A DNA stretch of 64,000 nt from contig NZ_REEZ01000005.1 of NCBI RefSeq assembly GCF_003990445.1, positions 124,001 through 188,000 of the forward strand, given 5' to 3'. A model generated the notes under the pieces. That model saw only the letters and a list, made by a program, of their open reading frames with translations, was not told the origin of the DNA and searched no databases. Position numbers and translations under genes: made by a program. Each line of letters opens with the position of its first letter. The first letter of the stretch is position 1. Shown here piece by piece: positions 1 through 8,002 of this stretch. Origin of the DNA: Pararhodobacter zhoushanensis (GTDB taxonomy: Bacteria; Pseudomonadota; Alphaproteobacteria; Rhodobacterales; Rhodobacteraceae).

Positions 1-125
1 GCTTCTGGGACACGTCTTACGCCGATGTCCGCAAGGACATGCGTGGCCAATACCCGCGCCACCCCTGGCCGGAAAACCCGCGTGAAGCGGACCCGACGCT
101 GCGCGCCAAGCCTCGGGGGACGTGA
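1..125 (+). CDS. hrpB: ATP-dependent helicase HrpB, C-terminal fragment
   Basis: Only the last 40 codons of this gene are in the window; it is open at the left edge and ends with TGA at 123-125. The translated tail contains the run FWDTSY, then DVRKDMRGQYPRHPWP, which matches the highly conserved C-terminus of DEAH-box helicase HrpB (the KGRYPKHPWP-type ending). HrpB is a putative RNA helicase of unclear role. The gene converges on the UbiH-type hydroxylase gene at 357-1583. The helicase core lies outside the window, so the call rests on the tail alone. Confidence 0.85.
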   Translation, partial: FWDTSYADVRKDMRGQYPRHPWPENPREADPTLRAKPRGT

Positions 126-147
126 GCGGGTGGCAGGTGTTGCAAAG

Positions 148-345
148 GGCGTATTTAAGGCAGGCTGAAAAGCGATGTTGAACGCCGGCACGCATGAGTA
201 TCGCGAATTTTAGATAAATTGTTCGCGCCTCTAACCGCTTTCATCTTGCCCTAAATACGCCGGGGGTGAGGCCGCAAGGCCGAGGGGGCTGGCCCCCTGC
301 GCGCGGTACGCGCGCCGCGGCGAGAGGGGGCTCGATGCCCCCCGA
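148..345. repeat. Composite hairpin element (copy A) with an inverted TATTT-tail pair
   Basis: Between the convergent hrpB and hydroxylase genes. Read on the minus strand it runs: GC-rich hairpins (283-345, including AGGGGGC/GCCCCCT at 283-298), a GGCC-TTGC-GGCC hairpin (269-280), CACCCCC, then GGCGTATTTAGGGCAAGATGAAAG (235-262, given here as the consensus tail). A second tail of the same type, GGCGTATTTAAGGCAGGCTG, lies in the opposite direction at 148-174, so the two tails form a long imperfect inverted repeat. The same organisation recurs at 4036-4186 and 58613-58684. It may act as a bidirectional terminator. Confidence 0.6.
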
Positions 346-356
346 GCCGCGACCTC

Positions 357-1583
357 TCAGACGGGTTCACCCTGCATCAGCCGCGGCTCGGCGGCATTCA
401 GCCCGGCGGCTTCGCGGATGAAATGGCGGCGCAGGCCGGGCAGGGCGTTGACGGCGCCCAGCCCCAGACCCCGGACCGCCTCCAGCAGCGGGTTGCCGTT
501 CGAAAACAGCCGGTTTACCGCATCCATCCCCAGCGCCATCCGCGTGACGTCGAACCGGCGCCAGGCCTGATAGCGCTCCAGCACATCCGGCGCGCCGATA
601 TCCTCGCCGCGCCGCGCGGCCTCGATCAGCACTTCGGCCAGTGCAGCCACATCGCGCAGCCCCAGGTTCAAGCCCTGTCCGGCGATCGGATGCACGCCAT
701 GCGCCGCATCGCCGACCAGCGCCAGCCGCTGCGCGACAAAGCGCTCGGCAATGGTCAGCCGCAGCGGATAGGCAAAGCGTTTTCCCGCCAGACCGATCTC
801 GCCCAGAAAATCCCCGAACCGGGGGCGCAGGACTTCCAGATAGTCCGCGTCACTCAGCCCCTGGATCGCGTCAGCCGTGTCTGTCCGCTCGCTCCAGACT
901 ATCGACGACCGGTTCCCCGGCAGTGGCAGGATCGCCAGCGGTCCCGGCGGCATGAAAAACTGATGCGCAACGCCCTCATGCGAGCGCTCATGCGCAAGCG
1001 CGCAGACCAGCCCGGTCTGGCCATAGTCCCAGCCCCAGCGCTTGATCCCGGCCCGCTGGGCCACGGCACTGTCGCGCCCGTCGCAGCCGACCAGCACGCG
1101 CGCGCGCAGCACGCGCCCGTCGTCCAGCGTTACCGCCACGCCCTGCGGCCCGGTCTCTTGCGCCACAACCCGTGCGCCAGAGTGCAGCGTCACACCCGGT
1201 GCGGCCGCCATCGCGTCGAGGAACGCGGCGTAGAGGTGCCGGTCTTCGACCATCTGCCCCATGACGCCTTCTTCGATTTCGGCGGCGTCAAAGCCCAGAA
1301 ACAGCGGCGACGGGCCTTGCCCGGCATGGCCCTGACTGGCTTTGATCCCCATTATCGGCTGCGTTTTATCTTTCAGGTCGCGCCAGATCCCCAGTGCCTG
1401 CAGCACCCGGACCGAGGCCAGCGCCAGCGCATAGGCGCGCCCGTCAAAGGCATCCTCGGCGCGCGACCCGGCGGGGCGCGCGTCGATCACCGCAACCGAC
1501 TGCCCCCCTTGGGCCAGCGCCAGCGCCAAAGCGGGGCCGTTCAGCCCGCCGCCCACAATCAGGATATCTGCGTCATGTTTCAT
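357..1583 (-). CDS. UbiH/UbiF-family FAD-dependent aromatic hydroxylase
   Basis: A 408-aa class A flavoprotein monooxygenase of the UbiH/UbiF/COQ6 group, which hydroxylates the ring of ubiquinone precursors at the cytoplasmic membrane face using NAD(P)H and O2. Visible motifs are the N-terminal dinucleotide fold GGGLNG (residues 11-16), a DG-type motif VGCDGRDS near residue 170, and the second FAD motif LVGDAAHGVHPIAGQGLNLG near residue 292. An upstream ATG at 1619 would add 12 residues with no ribosome site; the start at 1583 places the Rossmann strand right at the N-terminus, as is usual in the family. Which ring position it hydroxylates cannot be told from sequence. The neighbours (hrpB, amidase) give no pathway context. 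Confidence 0.85.
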   Translation of the reverse strand: MKHDADILIVGGGLNGPALALALAQGGQSVAVIDARPAGSRAEDAFDGRAYALALASVRVLQALGIWRDLKDKTQPIMGIKASQGHAGQGPSPLFLGFDAAEIEEGVMGQMVEDRHLYAAFLDAMAAAPGVTLHSGARVVAQETGPQGVAVTLDDGRVLRARVLVGCDGRDSAVAQRAGIKRWGWDYGQTGLVCALAHERSHEGVAHQFFMPPGPLAILPLPGNRSSIVWSERTDTADAIQGLSDADYLEVLRPRFGDFLGEIGLAGKRFAYPLRLTIAERFVAQRLALVGDAAHGVHPIAGQGLNLGLRDVAALAEVLIEAARRGEDIGAPDVLERYQAWRRFDVTRMALGMDAVNRLFSNGNPLLEAVRGLGLGAVNALPGLRRHFIREAAGLNAAEPRLMQGEPV

Positions 1584-1666
1584 GCCCGACAAACTAGCCA
1601 CGCGCGCGGGATTGTCCATGCGACGCGCGCGCGCTAGCGTCTGCCGAGCATCAAACGGGGGCAGGT

Positions 1667-3001
1667 ATGAGCGAGAAGTGGCGCAGCATGAGCGCAGCGG
1701 CGCTGGGGCGCGGCATCGGGGCGGGCGAGATTTGCCCGGTGGACCTGACCGAAGCCTTTCTGGACGCCATCACGGCGCACCCTTACCGCGACCGGATCTA
1801 TGCGCGCACCATGAAACAGCAGGCGCTGGACACAGCCGCCGCGGCGCGGGGCCGGGCCAAGCTGGGCCTACGGCGCGGGGTGCTGGATGGGGTGCCGGTC
1901 TCGTGGAAGGATCTGTTCGACACCGCCGGGGTGGCAACCGAATCAGGCAGCCTGCTGCTCAAAGGGCGCACGCCCCTGCATGACGCCGAGGTGGTCAGCC
2001 GCCTGACCGGCGCGGGCCTGCCGCCGCTGGGCAAGACGCATTTGACCGAGCTGGCGTTTTCCGGGCTGGGCCTGAACCCGGTCACGCAAACACCGCCGAA
2101 TATTCATGACCCTGAGTCGGTGCCGGGCGGCTCGTCTTCGGGCGCAGCGGCGTCGGTGGCCTGGGGGCTGGCACCGCTGGCGATCGGCTCGGATACCGGC
2201 GGTTCGGTGCGGGTGCCGGCGGCGTGGAATGACCTCGTGGGGCTGAAAACCACCGCCGGGCGCGTGTCACTGCGCGGCGCGGTGCCGCTGGCGCCCCGGT
2301 TTGACACGGTCGGCCCGCTGGCCCGCACGGTCGAGGATGCGGCACTGGCCTTCGGCTTGCTCGACGCTACACCCGCGCCCGATCTGCGGGGCGCGACGCT
2401 GGACGGTACGCGCCTGCTGGTGCTGGAGACCGTGGCGCTGGACGGCGTGCATCCGGCCCCGGCGAAGGGCTTTGAAAGCGCGGTTGCGCGGTTTGCCAAG
2501 GCGGGGGCGCGGATCGACCACGCGGCGGTTCCTGCGGTGGCCGAGGCCATGGATCTGGCCGGGATCCTCTTTGCGGCCGAATGCTATGGCATCTGGGGCG
2601 AGGCGATCGAGGCGCAGCCCGATGTGATGTTCGCGCCGGTGCGCGACCGGTTCCGTTCGGGCGCGGCGCATCTGGCGCATGAGTACATCAAGGCCTGGCG
2701 ACGGCTGGAGGAGCTGCGGGTCCAGTGGCAGGCGGCGGTTTCGGGCTATGACGCGGTGCTGATCCCGTCGGTCGCGACAGTGCCGCAGAAAATCGACGAT
2801 CTGCTGGCAGATCTCGCGTTCTTTGCCGCCGAGAACCTGATGACGCTGCGCAACACGCGAATCGGCAACCTGATGGGCCTCTGTGCGCTGACGCTGCCGA
2901 CGGGCGTGCCCTCGACCGGGATTTCGCTGATGGCGGGTGCGGGACAAGAGGCGCGTTTGCTGCGGCTGGGCGCTGCGGCCGAGGGCGCGCTGGGCGTCTG
3001 A
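1667..3001 (+). CDS. Amidase (amidase signature family)
   Basis: A 444-aa amidase-signature hydrolase. The Ser-cisSer-Lys triad is visible: Lys81 in SWKDLFD, the Gly/Ser run PGGSSSG at 153-159, and the nucleophile Ser180 in GSDTGGSVRVP. The family hydrolyses carboxamides and, as GatA, transamidates Glu-tRNA. The protein is shorter than GatA and has no gatB/gatC nearby, so a catabolic amidase is more likely. The ATG is preceded by GGGGGCAGGT. Its gene is followed after 37 bp by a beta-keto acid cleavage enzyme on the same strand, which suggests that they process one substrate. The substrate is not inferable. Confidence 0.85.
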   Translation: MSEKWRSMSAAALGRGIGAGEICPVDLTEAFLDAITAHPYRDRIYARTMKQQALDTAAAARGRAKLGLRRGVLDGVPVSWKDLFDTAGVATESGSLLLKGRTPLHDAEVVSRLTGAGLPPLGKTHLTELAFSGLGLNPVTQTPPNIHDPESVPGGSSSGAAASVAWGLAPLAIGSDTGGSVRVPAAWNDLVGLKTTAGRVSLRGAVPLAPRFDTVGPLARTVEDAALAFGLLDATPAPDLRGATLDGTRLLVLETVALDGVHPAPAKGFESAVARFAKAGARIDHAAVPAVAEAMDLAGILFAAECYGIWGEAIEAQPDVMFAPVRDRFRSGAAHLAHEYIKAWRRLEELRVQWQAAVSGYDAVLIPSVATVPQKIDDLLADLAFFAAENLMTLRNTRIGNLMGLCALTLPTGVPSTGISLMAGAGQEARLLRLGAAAEGALGV

Positions 3002-3038
3002 CGCCGATAGATTTCAGACTTTCCGGGAGGAAAACACC

Positions 3039-3971
3039 ATGGCCCGTAAGCCAAAGACCATCATCACCTGCGCGCTGACAGGCGCGATCCACACGCCGAC
3101 GATGTCGGACGCGCTGCCCTATACCTATGACCAGATCTCGGAACAGGCGATTGCGGCGGCCGAGGCCGGGGCGGCGATCCTGCATCTGCATGCGCGCAAC
3201 AATGAAACCGGTTTCCCGTCGATTGACCCCAAGGATTTCTCGCCCTTCCTTTCCCGCATCAAGCAGGCGACGGATGCGGTGGTGAACATCTCGACCGGCG
3301 GCTCGCTGACGGCGACGATTCAAGAGCGGATCACCCCGGCCAAGACCTTCTCGCCCGAGATGTGCTCGATGAACATGGGCTCGCTGAACTTCAGCTTTCA
3401 CGGGCTGGCCGCGCGTTACAAGGCGTGGAAATTCGACTGGGAGAAGGCCTATGTCGAAGGCTCGGAAGGCAATATCTTCCGCAATACCTTCAAGGACATC
3501 AAAGAAGCGGCACAAACGCTGGCCCCGCACGGCATCAAGTTCGAGCACGAGATTTACGATGTCGGGCATCTGTACAACCTGAAGAGCATGCTGGATCAGG
3601 GGCTGTTTCAGGCCCCGATCTTTCTGCAATTCGTGCTGGGCATTCAGGGCGGTATCGGCGCGGATGTTGAGAATCTTGTGTTCCTGAAGCGCACGGCGGA
3701 CAAGCTGTTTGGCGATCAGTACCACTGGTCGGTGCTGGCCGCCGGCGCGGCACAGATCCCGATGGCGGTAACGGCCTCGCAGATGGGCGGGCATGTGCGG
3801 GTTGGGCTGGAGGACAGCCTGTTCATCGCGCGCGGCGAGTTGGCCACGTCGAACGCGCAGCAGGTAGCCAAGATCCGGCGGATTATCGAGGATCTGGGCA
3901 ACGCCGTGGCCACACCTGACGAAGCGCGCGAGATTCTGGCGCTTAAAGGCGGCGATCAGGTCAAGTTCTGA
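3039..3971 (+). CDS. BKACE (DUF849) beta-keto acid cleavage enzyme
   Basis: A 310-aa TIM-barrel protein of the BKACE family, founded by 3-keto-5-aminohexanoate cleavage enzyme (Kce). These Zn-dependent enzymes condense a beta-keto acid with acetyl-CoA and release an acetoacetate or CoA-thioester product. The Zn ligand pair HLH is at residues 49-51 (ILHLHARN), just after a conserved N-terminal strand (TIITCALTGA). The start at 3039 follows GGGAGG at 3025-3030 by 8 nt; an in-frame ATG 34 codons upstream lies inside the amidase gene and lacks a site. The gene probably forms an operon with the upstream amidase. The family is substrate-diverse, so the keto acid is unknown. Confidence 0.88.
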   Translation: MARKPKTIITCALTGAIHTPTMSDALPYTYDQISEQAIAAAEAGAAILHLHARNNETGFPSIDPKDFSPFLSRIKQATDAVVNISTGGSLTATIQERITPAKTFSPEMCSMNMGSLNFSFHGLAARYKAWKFDWEKAYVEGSEGNIFRNTFKDIKEAAQTLAPHGIKFEHEIYDVGHLYNLKSMLDQGLFQAPIFLQFVLGIQGGIGADVENLVFLKRTADKLFGDQYHWSVLAAGAAQIPMAVTASQMGGHVRVGLEDSLFIARGELATSNAQQVAKIRRIIEDLGNAVATPDEAREILALKGGDQVKF

Positions 3972-4035
3972 GGGCAGGCGCGGGTTTCGCCCTCGGCCGA
4001 GACGGCTAACGCCGCCGCGCCCTCACGCGACCCGG

Positions 4036-4186
4036 CGCGCCGCTATCGCGGCGCGCAAGAAGGGGGCTTCCTGCCCCCTCTTCGGCTGACGCCGAATTCA
4101 CCCCCTGGGGATACTTAAAGAGCAAAGAGGGCGTTAATGCATTGTTAACCGCGCCTTCTTTGCTCTTCAAATATCCACAAGGGGGT
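4036..4186. repeat. Composite hairpin element (copy B) between convergent genes
   Basis: Four units in order: GCGCGCCGC-TATC-GCGGCGCGC (4036-4057, perfect 9-bp stem), AGGGGGC-TTCCT-GCCCCCT (4062-4080), TTCGGC-TGAC-GCCGAA (4081-4096), and a tail CACCCCCTGGGGATACTTAA that continues through AGAGCAAAGA (4099-4130). The tail is repeated in inverted orientation at 4151-4186, giving an approximately 33-bp imperfect inverted repeat around TTAATGCATTGTTAAC. The 25-bp block 4081-4105 is identical to 58636-58660. It lies between the BKACE (+) and GntR (-) genes and could terminate both. Confidence 0.7.
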
Positions 4187-4227
4187 CCGGGGGACGCGTG
4201 CGTCCCCCGGGTGCCGGGATCGGGCGC

Positions 4228-4884
4228 TTACTGCGTTAGGTGGCGCAGGCCTTGGGTCACATCGGTGCGAATCGCCAGACGCAGGCCGGGCTCGTCCCCG
4301 GCCTGAAGGGCCGCAATGATCAGGCGGTGGTGCGGCGGCGGGGTGTTGCGGCGCAGGCGACCATAGAGGGCGCGCATGGTGGGGCCGAGTTGCAGCCAGA
4401 TCGTCTCGACCATGGCCAACATCGCCGGGCTTTGTGCGCGCAGATAGAGCGTGCGGTGGAATTCCAGATTGGTGCGCACATAGGTCACCGCGTCTTGCCG
4501 CAGCACGGCATCCGTGTTCGCGGCGTTGATCGCTTCCATTCTGTCGATCAATGCCGAATGTGCGCGGGGCAGGGCGCGGCTGCCAAGCTCGGGCTCCAGC
4601 AGCGCGCGGATGGAGGCCAGCTCCTCGATCCGTTCGGTGCCCAGCTCGGGCGTCGAAACGCGTCCGCTGGCCGACATGGTCAGCGCCCCTTCGGCCACCA
4701 GCCGTTGGATCGATTCGCGCGCCGGGGTCATCGACACACCAAAATCCCGCGCAATGCCGCGCAGGGTCAGGGCATGGCCCGGCGCAAGCTCGCCGTGCAT
4801 GACCTGCGTGCGCAGGGCACGGTAGACGCGGTCATGAGCCGAGAGGGCGGAAGGATCAAGGACAGGGCGAAGCGGGCGTTGCAT
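4228..4884 (-). CDS. GntR-family transcriptional regulator (FadR/FCD type)
   Basis: A 218-aa regulator with an N-terminal winged helix-turn-helix (about residues 15-80, with LTLRGIARDFGVSMTPARES as the recognition region) and a C-terminal all-helical FCD effector-binding domain that normally binds a metal and a carboxylate ligand. FCD-type GntR proteins usually repress catabolic operons for organic acids. It is convergent with the BKACE gene, so it may control the amidase/BKACE pair, but no matching operator is obvious in front of 1667. The size is typical. The ligand is unknown. Confidence 0.85.
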   Translation of the reverse strand: MQRPLRPVLDPSALSAHDRVYRALRTQVMHGELAPGHALTLRGIARDFGVSMTPARESIQRLVAEGALTMSASGRVSTPELGTERIEELASIRALLEPELGSRALPRAHSALIDRMEAINAANTDAVLRQDAVTYVRTNLEFHRTLYLRAQSPAMLAMVETIWLQLGPTMRALYGRLRRNTPPPHHRLIIAALQAGDEPGLRLAIRTDVTQGLRHLTQ

Positions 4885-4915
4885 CGCCCAGCGTGATCAC
4901 ACGCATCCCAAGGCG

Positions 4916-5617
4916 TCAAGACGCGCTGAAGCGGTAGCGATGCAACGCTGGTCCGTGTTGCTTGAGCCAGCGGCGGGCCTCGACATGCGCGGGGAAAAGG
5001 TGAGCGACTTCGGCCCAGAAGGCCGGTGAGTGGTTCATCTGCGCGCGGTGCGCGACCTCATGCGCCGCCACATAGTCCAGCACGCGGGGCGGGGCCATGA
5101 TCAGCCGCCAGCAAAACATCAGATCGCCGGTGGACGTGCACGACCCCCAGCGCGAACGGGTGTCGCGCAGGGTCAGCTTGCCGATGCTGTACCCCAGCGT
5201 CTGTGCGTGGATGCTCACCCTCTCGGCCAGACGGTCGCGCGCGCGCAGGCGCAGATAGGCCAGCGCCCCGGCGACCGGGCGGGCTGCGGGCACGAGCAGG
5301 GTCGTGCCGTCGATACGAGCACTGCGCAGCGGTGCCGGGGTCAGCGTCACCAGCGTACCCTCGACCGGAAGCGCCGTGCCGGGCCCGACCACGACCGGGC
5401 CTTCCAGGCCTGCGACCGCGTTCTCCAGCCAGTCGCGCCGCTCGTCCAGAAAGCGCATCGCGCTGCGCAGTGAGGCGCGGGTGGGAAGGGTGAGCGTCAC
5501 CGTGCCATCCAGTCGCGAGACGCTCAGCGCCACCCGACGCGCGCGGCCCGAGCGCCGCAGGCGGACCGCCAAAGGCGGGTCGCCGGGAAGCTCGATCTGG
5601 TCGGGGTCGCTGAACAT
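4916..5617 (-). CDS. YgjP-type (DUF45, M48-like) metal-dependent hydrolase
   Basis: A 233-aa protein of the YgjP/SprT-like DUF45 family. The family signature RSRWGSC is at residues 154-160 and the zinc motif HEVAH at 186-190, with the third ligand His196 in NHSPAFW. The family is predicted to be a cytoplasmic metallopeptidase of unclear physiological substrate. The start at 5617 is preceded by GGAG at a proper distance; an upstream in-frame ATG at 5656 lacks one. It is transcribed divergently from the FYDLN gene, with about 115 bp between them for promoters. Confidence 0.85.
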   Translation of the reverse strand: MFSDPDQIELPGDPPLAVRLRRSGRARRVALSVSRLDGTVTLTLPTRASLRSAMRFLDERRDWLENAVAGLEGPVVVGPGTALPVEGTLVTLTPAPLRSARIDGTTLLVPAARPVAGALAYLRLRARDRLAERVSIHAQTLGYSIGKLTLRDTRSRWGSCTSTGDLMFCWRLIMAPPRVLDYVAAHEVAHRAQMNHSPAFWAEVAHLFPAHVEARRWLKQHGPALHRYRFSAS

Positions 5618-5733
5618 CGGGGAGCTCCGGGGCGAAGGGCCCCTGCCGGGGGACAAAACAACGGCGGAAAGGCTTTGACAACCCTATCCAACTATGGCAA
5701 CCGGCGTCGATCCAAGCATGGGAAGGACCGTCT

Positions 5734-6066
5734 ATGCCCAAGGAAGAATGGGGTGTTAAGCGTATTTGCCCGACCACTGGCAAGCGCTTTTATGACCTGA
5801 ACAAGTCGCCCGTGATCAGCCCTTATACCGGCGAGATCGTTCCGATCGACGTTCCGGGTCGCAAGGGGTCGTCCGCGGCTCCTGCCGAGGCCGTCAAGGC
5901 CAAGCCGAAAGTCGTCAAGGATCTGGAAACGGATGATGACGTGCTGCTGGACGATGACGACGACGTCACGGTCGAGACCGACGACGATCTGCTCGAGGAC
6001 GAAGATGACGATACCGTCTCGTTCGACGAGCTGGGCGATGTCGCCGACAACGACGACGACAGCTGA
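5734..6066 (+). CDS. TIGR02300 / FYDLN acidic-domain protein
   Basis: A 110-aa soluble protein of the FYDLN_acid/TIGR02300 family, widespread in Alphaproteobacteria and of unknown function. The N-terminus carries GVKRICPTTGKRFYDLNK, and the C-terminal half is a very acidic stretch (runs of Asp/Glu from about residue 67 to the end). Homologues I know have two CxxC knuckles around FYDLN; here they read CPTT and SPYTG, so only one Cys is left and zinc binding is unlikely. GGAAGGA precedes the ATG. A strong terminator follows at 6102-6136. No role can be assigned. Confidence 0.9.
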   Translation: MPKEEWGVKRICPTTGKRFYDLNKSPVISPYTGEIVPIDVPGRKGSSAAPAEAVKAKPKVVKDLETDDDVLLDDDDDVTVETDDDLLEDEDDDTVSFDELGDVADNDDDS

Positions 6067-6101
6067 GCGCGCCCGATTCCGGGCCGACCGAGACATGTGA
6101 G

Positions 6102-6136
6102 CACGCGGGCATCCCTGATGTCCGCGTGTTTTCTTT
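6102..6136 (+). terminator. Rho-independent terminator after the FYDLN gene
   Basis: A 12-bp stem (CACGCGGGCATC at 6102-6113 with GATGTCCGCGTG at 6117-6128, one G-U pair) closes a 3-nt CCT loop and is followed by TTTTCTTT. It lies 35 bp after the stop codon and separates the gene from the downstream tRNA. Confidence 0.88.
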
Positions 6137-6256
6137 GTGCACAGGCATGGCGAAAAAACCTGCGCGCGGGGGCAAAGTTTTCGCTTGATCTCCCCCGGCG
6201 CAGGCCCTAAACCGCCACTCGCAACGACGCTGCCGGTGACGGCATACGGTGCACTT

Positions 6257-6332
<76 letters not shown>

Positions 6333-6634
6333 AATTTCCCTTTGATTGCTTTCAGATACCATTGCCTGTTGGGGCAAGCGCTGCGCTTGCGTAACGGTTG
6401 TGGCCGGTGCGATGCGGCAGGCTCGTTGAAAGGGGCGCTTTGTGGCCCAAGAGCGTGTTTTGCCGGACCGTTAGCGCGCATGGCGATGCCCCTTTTGGAT
6501 TGGCGCATTTGCCTTGGCTGGTTGTGCGATGCCGCGCGGGCGGGCATGCAAACCTGACGAGATTTGCGGGGCTGGCAGGCGATTCGATCTGTGCCGCGAC
6601 TTCTCCGGATACGCTGAACCGTTGGGAGACGCTC
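6333..6634 (+). other. Intergenic region upstream of a membrane protein gene
   Basis: About 300 bp between tRNA-Ala and the ATG at 6635. The reading frame is open upstream to 6398 but gives a Cys/Arg-rich, unlikely peptide, so I read it as leader. A GGGAG ribosome site lies at 6624-6628. No clear promoter, hairpin or repeat was recognised. Confidence 0.4.
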
Positions 6635-7879
6635 ATGGAAGCCGGCATTGTATCGGCGCAGGGACTGCTTGGGTCTGCGGTGGGGCTCGGCCTGTTTTTG
6701 CTCGCCTTCATGGTGCAGCGCGCGGTTCTGGCGCGACTGGACCCGCGCACCCTTATCGGGGATGAGCGCGATTATCTGGCCATGGCCACCGGCGCGCCGG
6801 TTGGCAGTGTCTGGGTGCGGGTTCCGCTGGGGGCGCTGCCGGTCTGGATTGCGCGGCAGACGAACGCGGCAGATGTCGTGCGGCGTGCACGGCTGATCGT
6901 ATCGCTCATTGCCTCGGCGACGGTGGGGATTGGCGGCTGGTTTGCGTGTGAGCAGGCGGGCTTTGCGGCGGGGTTGGCCGCCGGGCTGATCCTGCTGGTG
7001 TCGGCCGAGCGCGCGGTGCTGGCGATCCATCTGTGGCCTGACACGTTGATGGGGCTGTGTCTGCTGGCCTTCGCCGTGGCGATCGGTGCGCCGGACAGCA
7101 TGCTGTGGATCGGCGCCCTGGCGGCGGTCGGGTTCCTGATTCGGGTCGATTTTACGGTGCTGGCCGTGTTTGCCGGGATCCATGCGCTGGTTGCGTTTCC
7201 CGGGGCGCCGGGTGCCCTCGCGGCGGCGATCCTGCCGACAATGCTGGTCGCGGCGGCCATGGCTTTGCACAACAAGCGCAAGCATGGGATCTGGTCGCCT
7301 GACACAACCTTTCAGTTCAACCTTGCGGTTGCGTCGACCGAGGCAGCATTCCCCCGGGCGCCGACACAGGAATTGATGCTGCGCACGACCAGACGGGTCA
7401 GTTCAGGGGAGGAGGGGCATCGGGACGTGGCCACGACGCCTTCGCCCTTGGCCACGGCGCTTCTGGGCTTTCGGCGGCTGGTGACGCTGGTCGGCAAAGA
7501 AACCTTCGTGCTGCAAAAGCTGTTGGTGGCCCCGTCGCCCGTCTACGCAGGCCACTTCTCACCCTGGATGGCAATGCTGGTTCTTGCCAGCACACGGCTG
7601 TGGTTCTCTGTCGTTTTCATAGCCTTTGTCCTCTTCTCCCAGGGCATCCCGCGCGAGATCTTGGCGTTGGTCGCCTGCGTCGTCTTCGTGCAATCGGCGG
7701 TGCAGACGCGCAGCCGGTACCGCATGGCGGTTCTGCCGGTGATGGCCGTCTACGTTGCGATTGCTGCGTTCACGCCGGGAGCGCTGCCAATCACAGCCGG
7801 TTCTGTGGTTCTGGCGCTTTGTGCGGCGGTTCTTGTGATTGTCTGCCGCCCTCGGGATGAGCAAAGACAGGAATCCTGA
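6635..7879 (+). CDS. Polytopic membrane protein, possible GT-C glycosyltransferase
   Basis: A 414-aa integral membrane protein with about nine hydrophobic helices. The first starts at residue 11 (LLGSAVGLGLFLLAF). It is followed by a soluble loop with GDERDYLAMATG and RVPLGALP, then alternating helices to the C-terminus. An acidic motif in the first loop after TM1 is typical of GT-C fold glycosyltransferases (PMT/ArnT-like), and the loop near residues 225-290 could be the catalytic periplasmic part. This is a fold-level guess; I do not recognise the family. The start at 6635 is chosen for its GGGAG site at 6624-6628 and because the hydrophobic helix follows directly. Confidence 0.5.
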   Translation: MEAGIVSAQGLLGSAVGLGLFLLAFMVQRAVLARLDPRTLIGDERDYLAMATGAPVGSVWVRVPLGALPVWIARQTNAADVVRRARLIVSLIASATVGIGGWFACEQAGFAAGLAAGLILLVSAERAVLAIHLWPDTLMGLCLLAFAVAIGAPDSMLWIGALAAVGFLIRVDFTVLAVFAGIHALVAFPGAPGALAAAILPTMLVAAAMALHNKRKHGIWSPDTTFQFNLAVASTEAAFPRAPTQELMLRTTRRVSSGEEGHRDVATTPSPLATALLGFRRLVTLVGKETFVLQKLLVAPSPVYAGHFSPWMAMLVLASTRLWFSVVFIAFVLFSQGIPREILALVACVVFVQSAVQTRSRYRMAVLPVMAVYVAIAAFTPGALPITAGSVVLALCAAVLVIVCRPRDEQRQES

Positions 7880-7891
7880 TATTCGATATTG

Positions 7892-7908
7892 TGTATTTTG
7901 GAAATACA
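7892..7908. promoter_or_regulatory. Perfect palindrome upstream of the first amidohydrolase
   Basis: TGTATTT-TGG-AAATACA, 7-bp arms around a 3-bp centre, about 95 bp before the amidohydrolase ATG and only 13 bp after the preceding stop. It is followed by AATGTTGAAT (7908-7917), which recurs at 11833-11842 in front of the Rieske operon. Likely an operator, with the neighbouring IclR regulator the best candidate. Confidence 0.5.
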
Positions 7909-8002
7909 ATGTTGAATAGCGCTCGCTTGTCGTGCCGCTCTCACACGGAGGCCACGACGGGGAAGATTTGCGCGGCCAGGGCGGACCGCGACCGGAGGAA
8001 CC

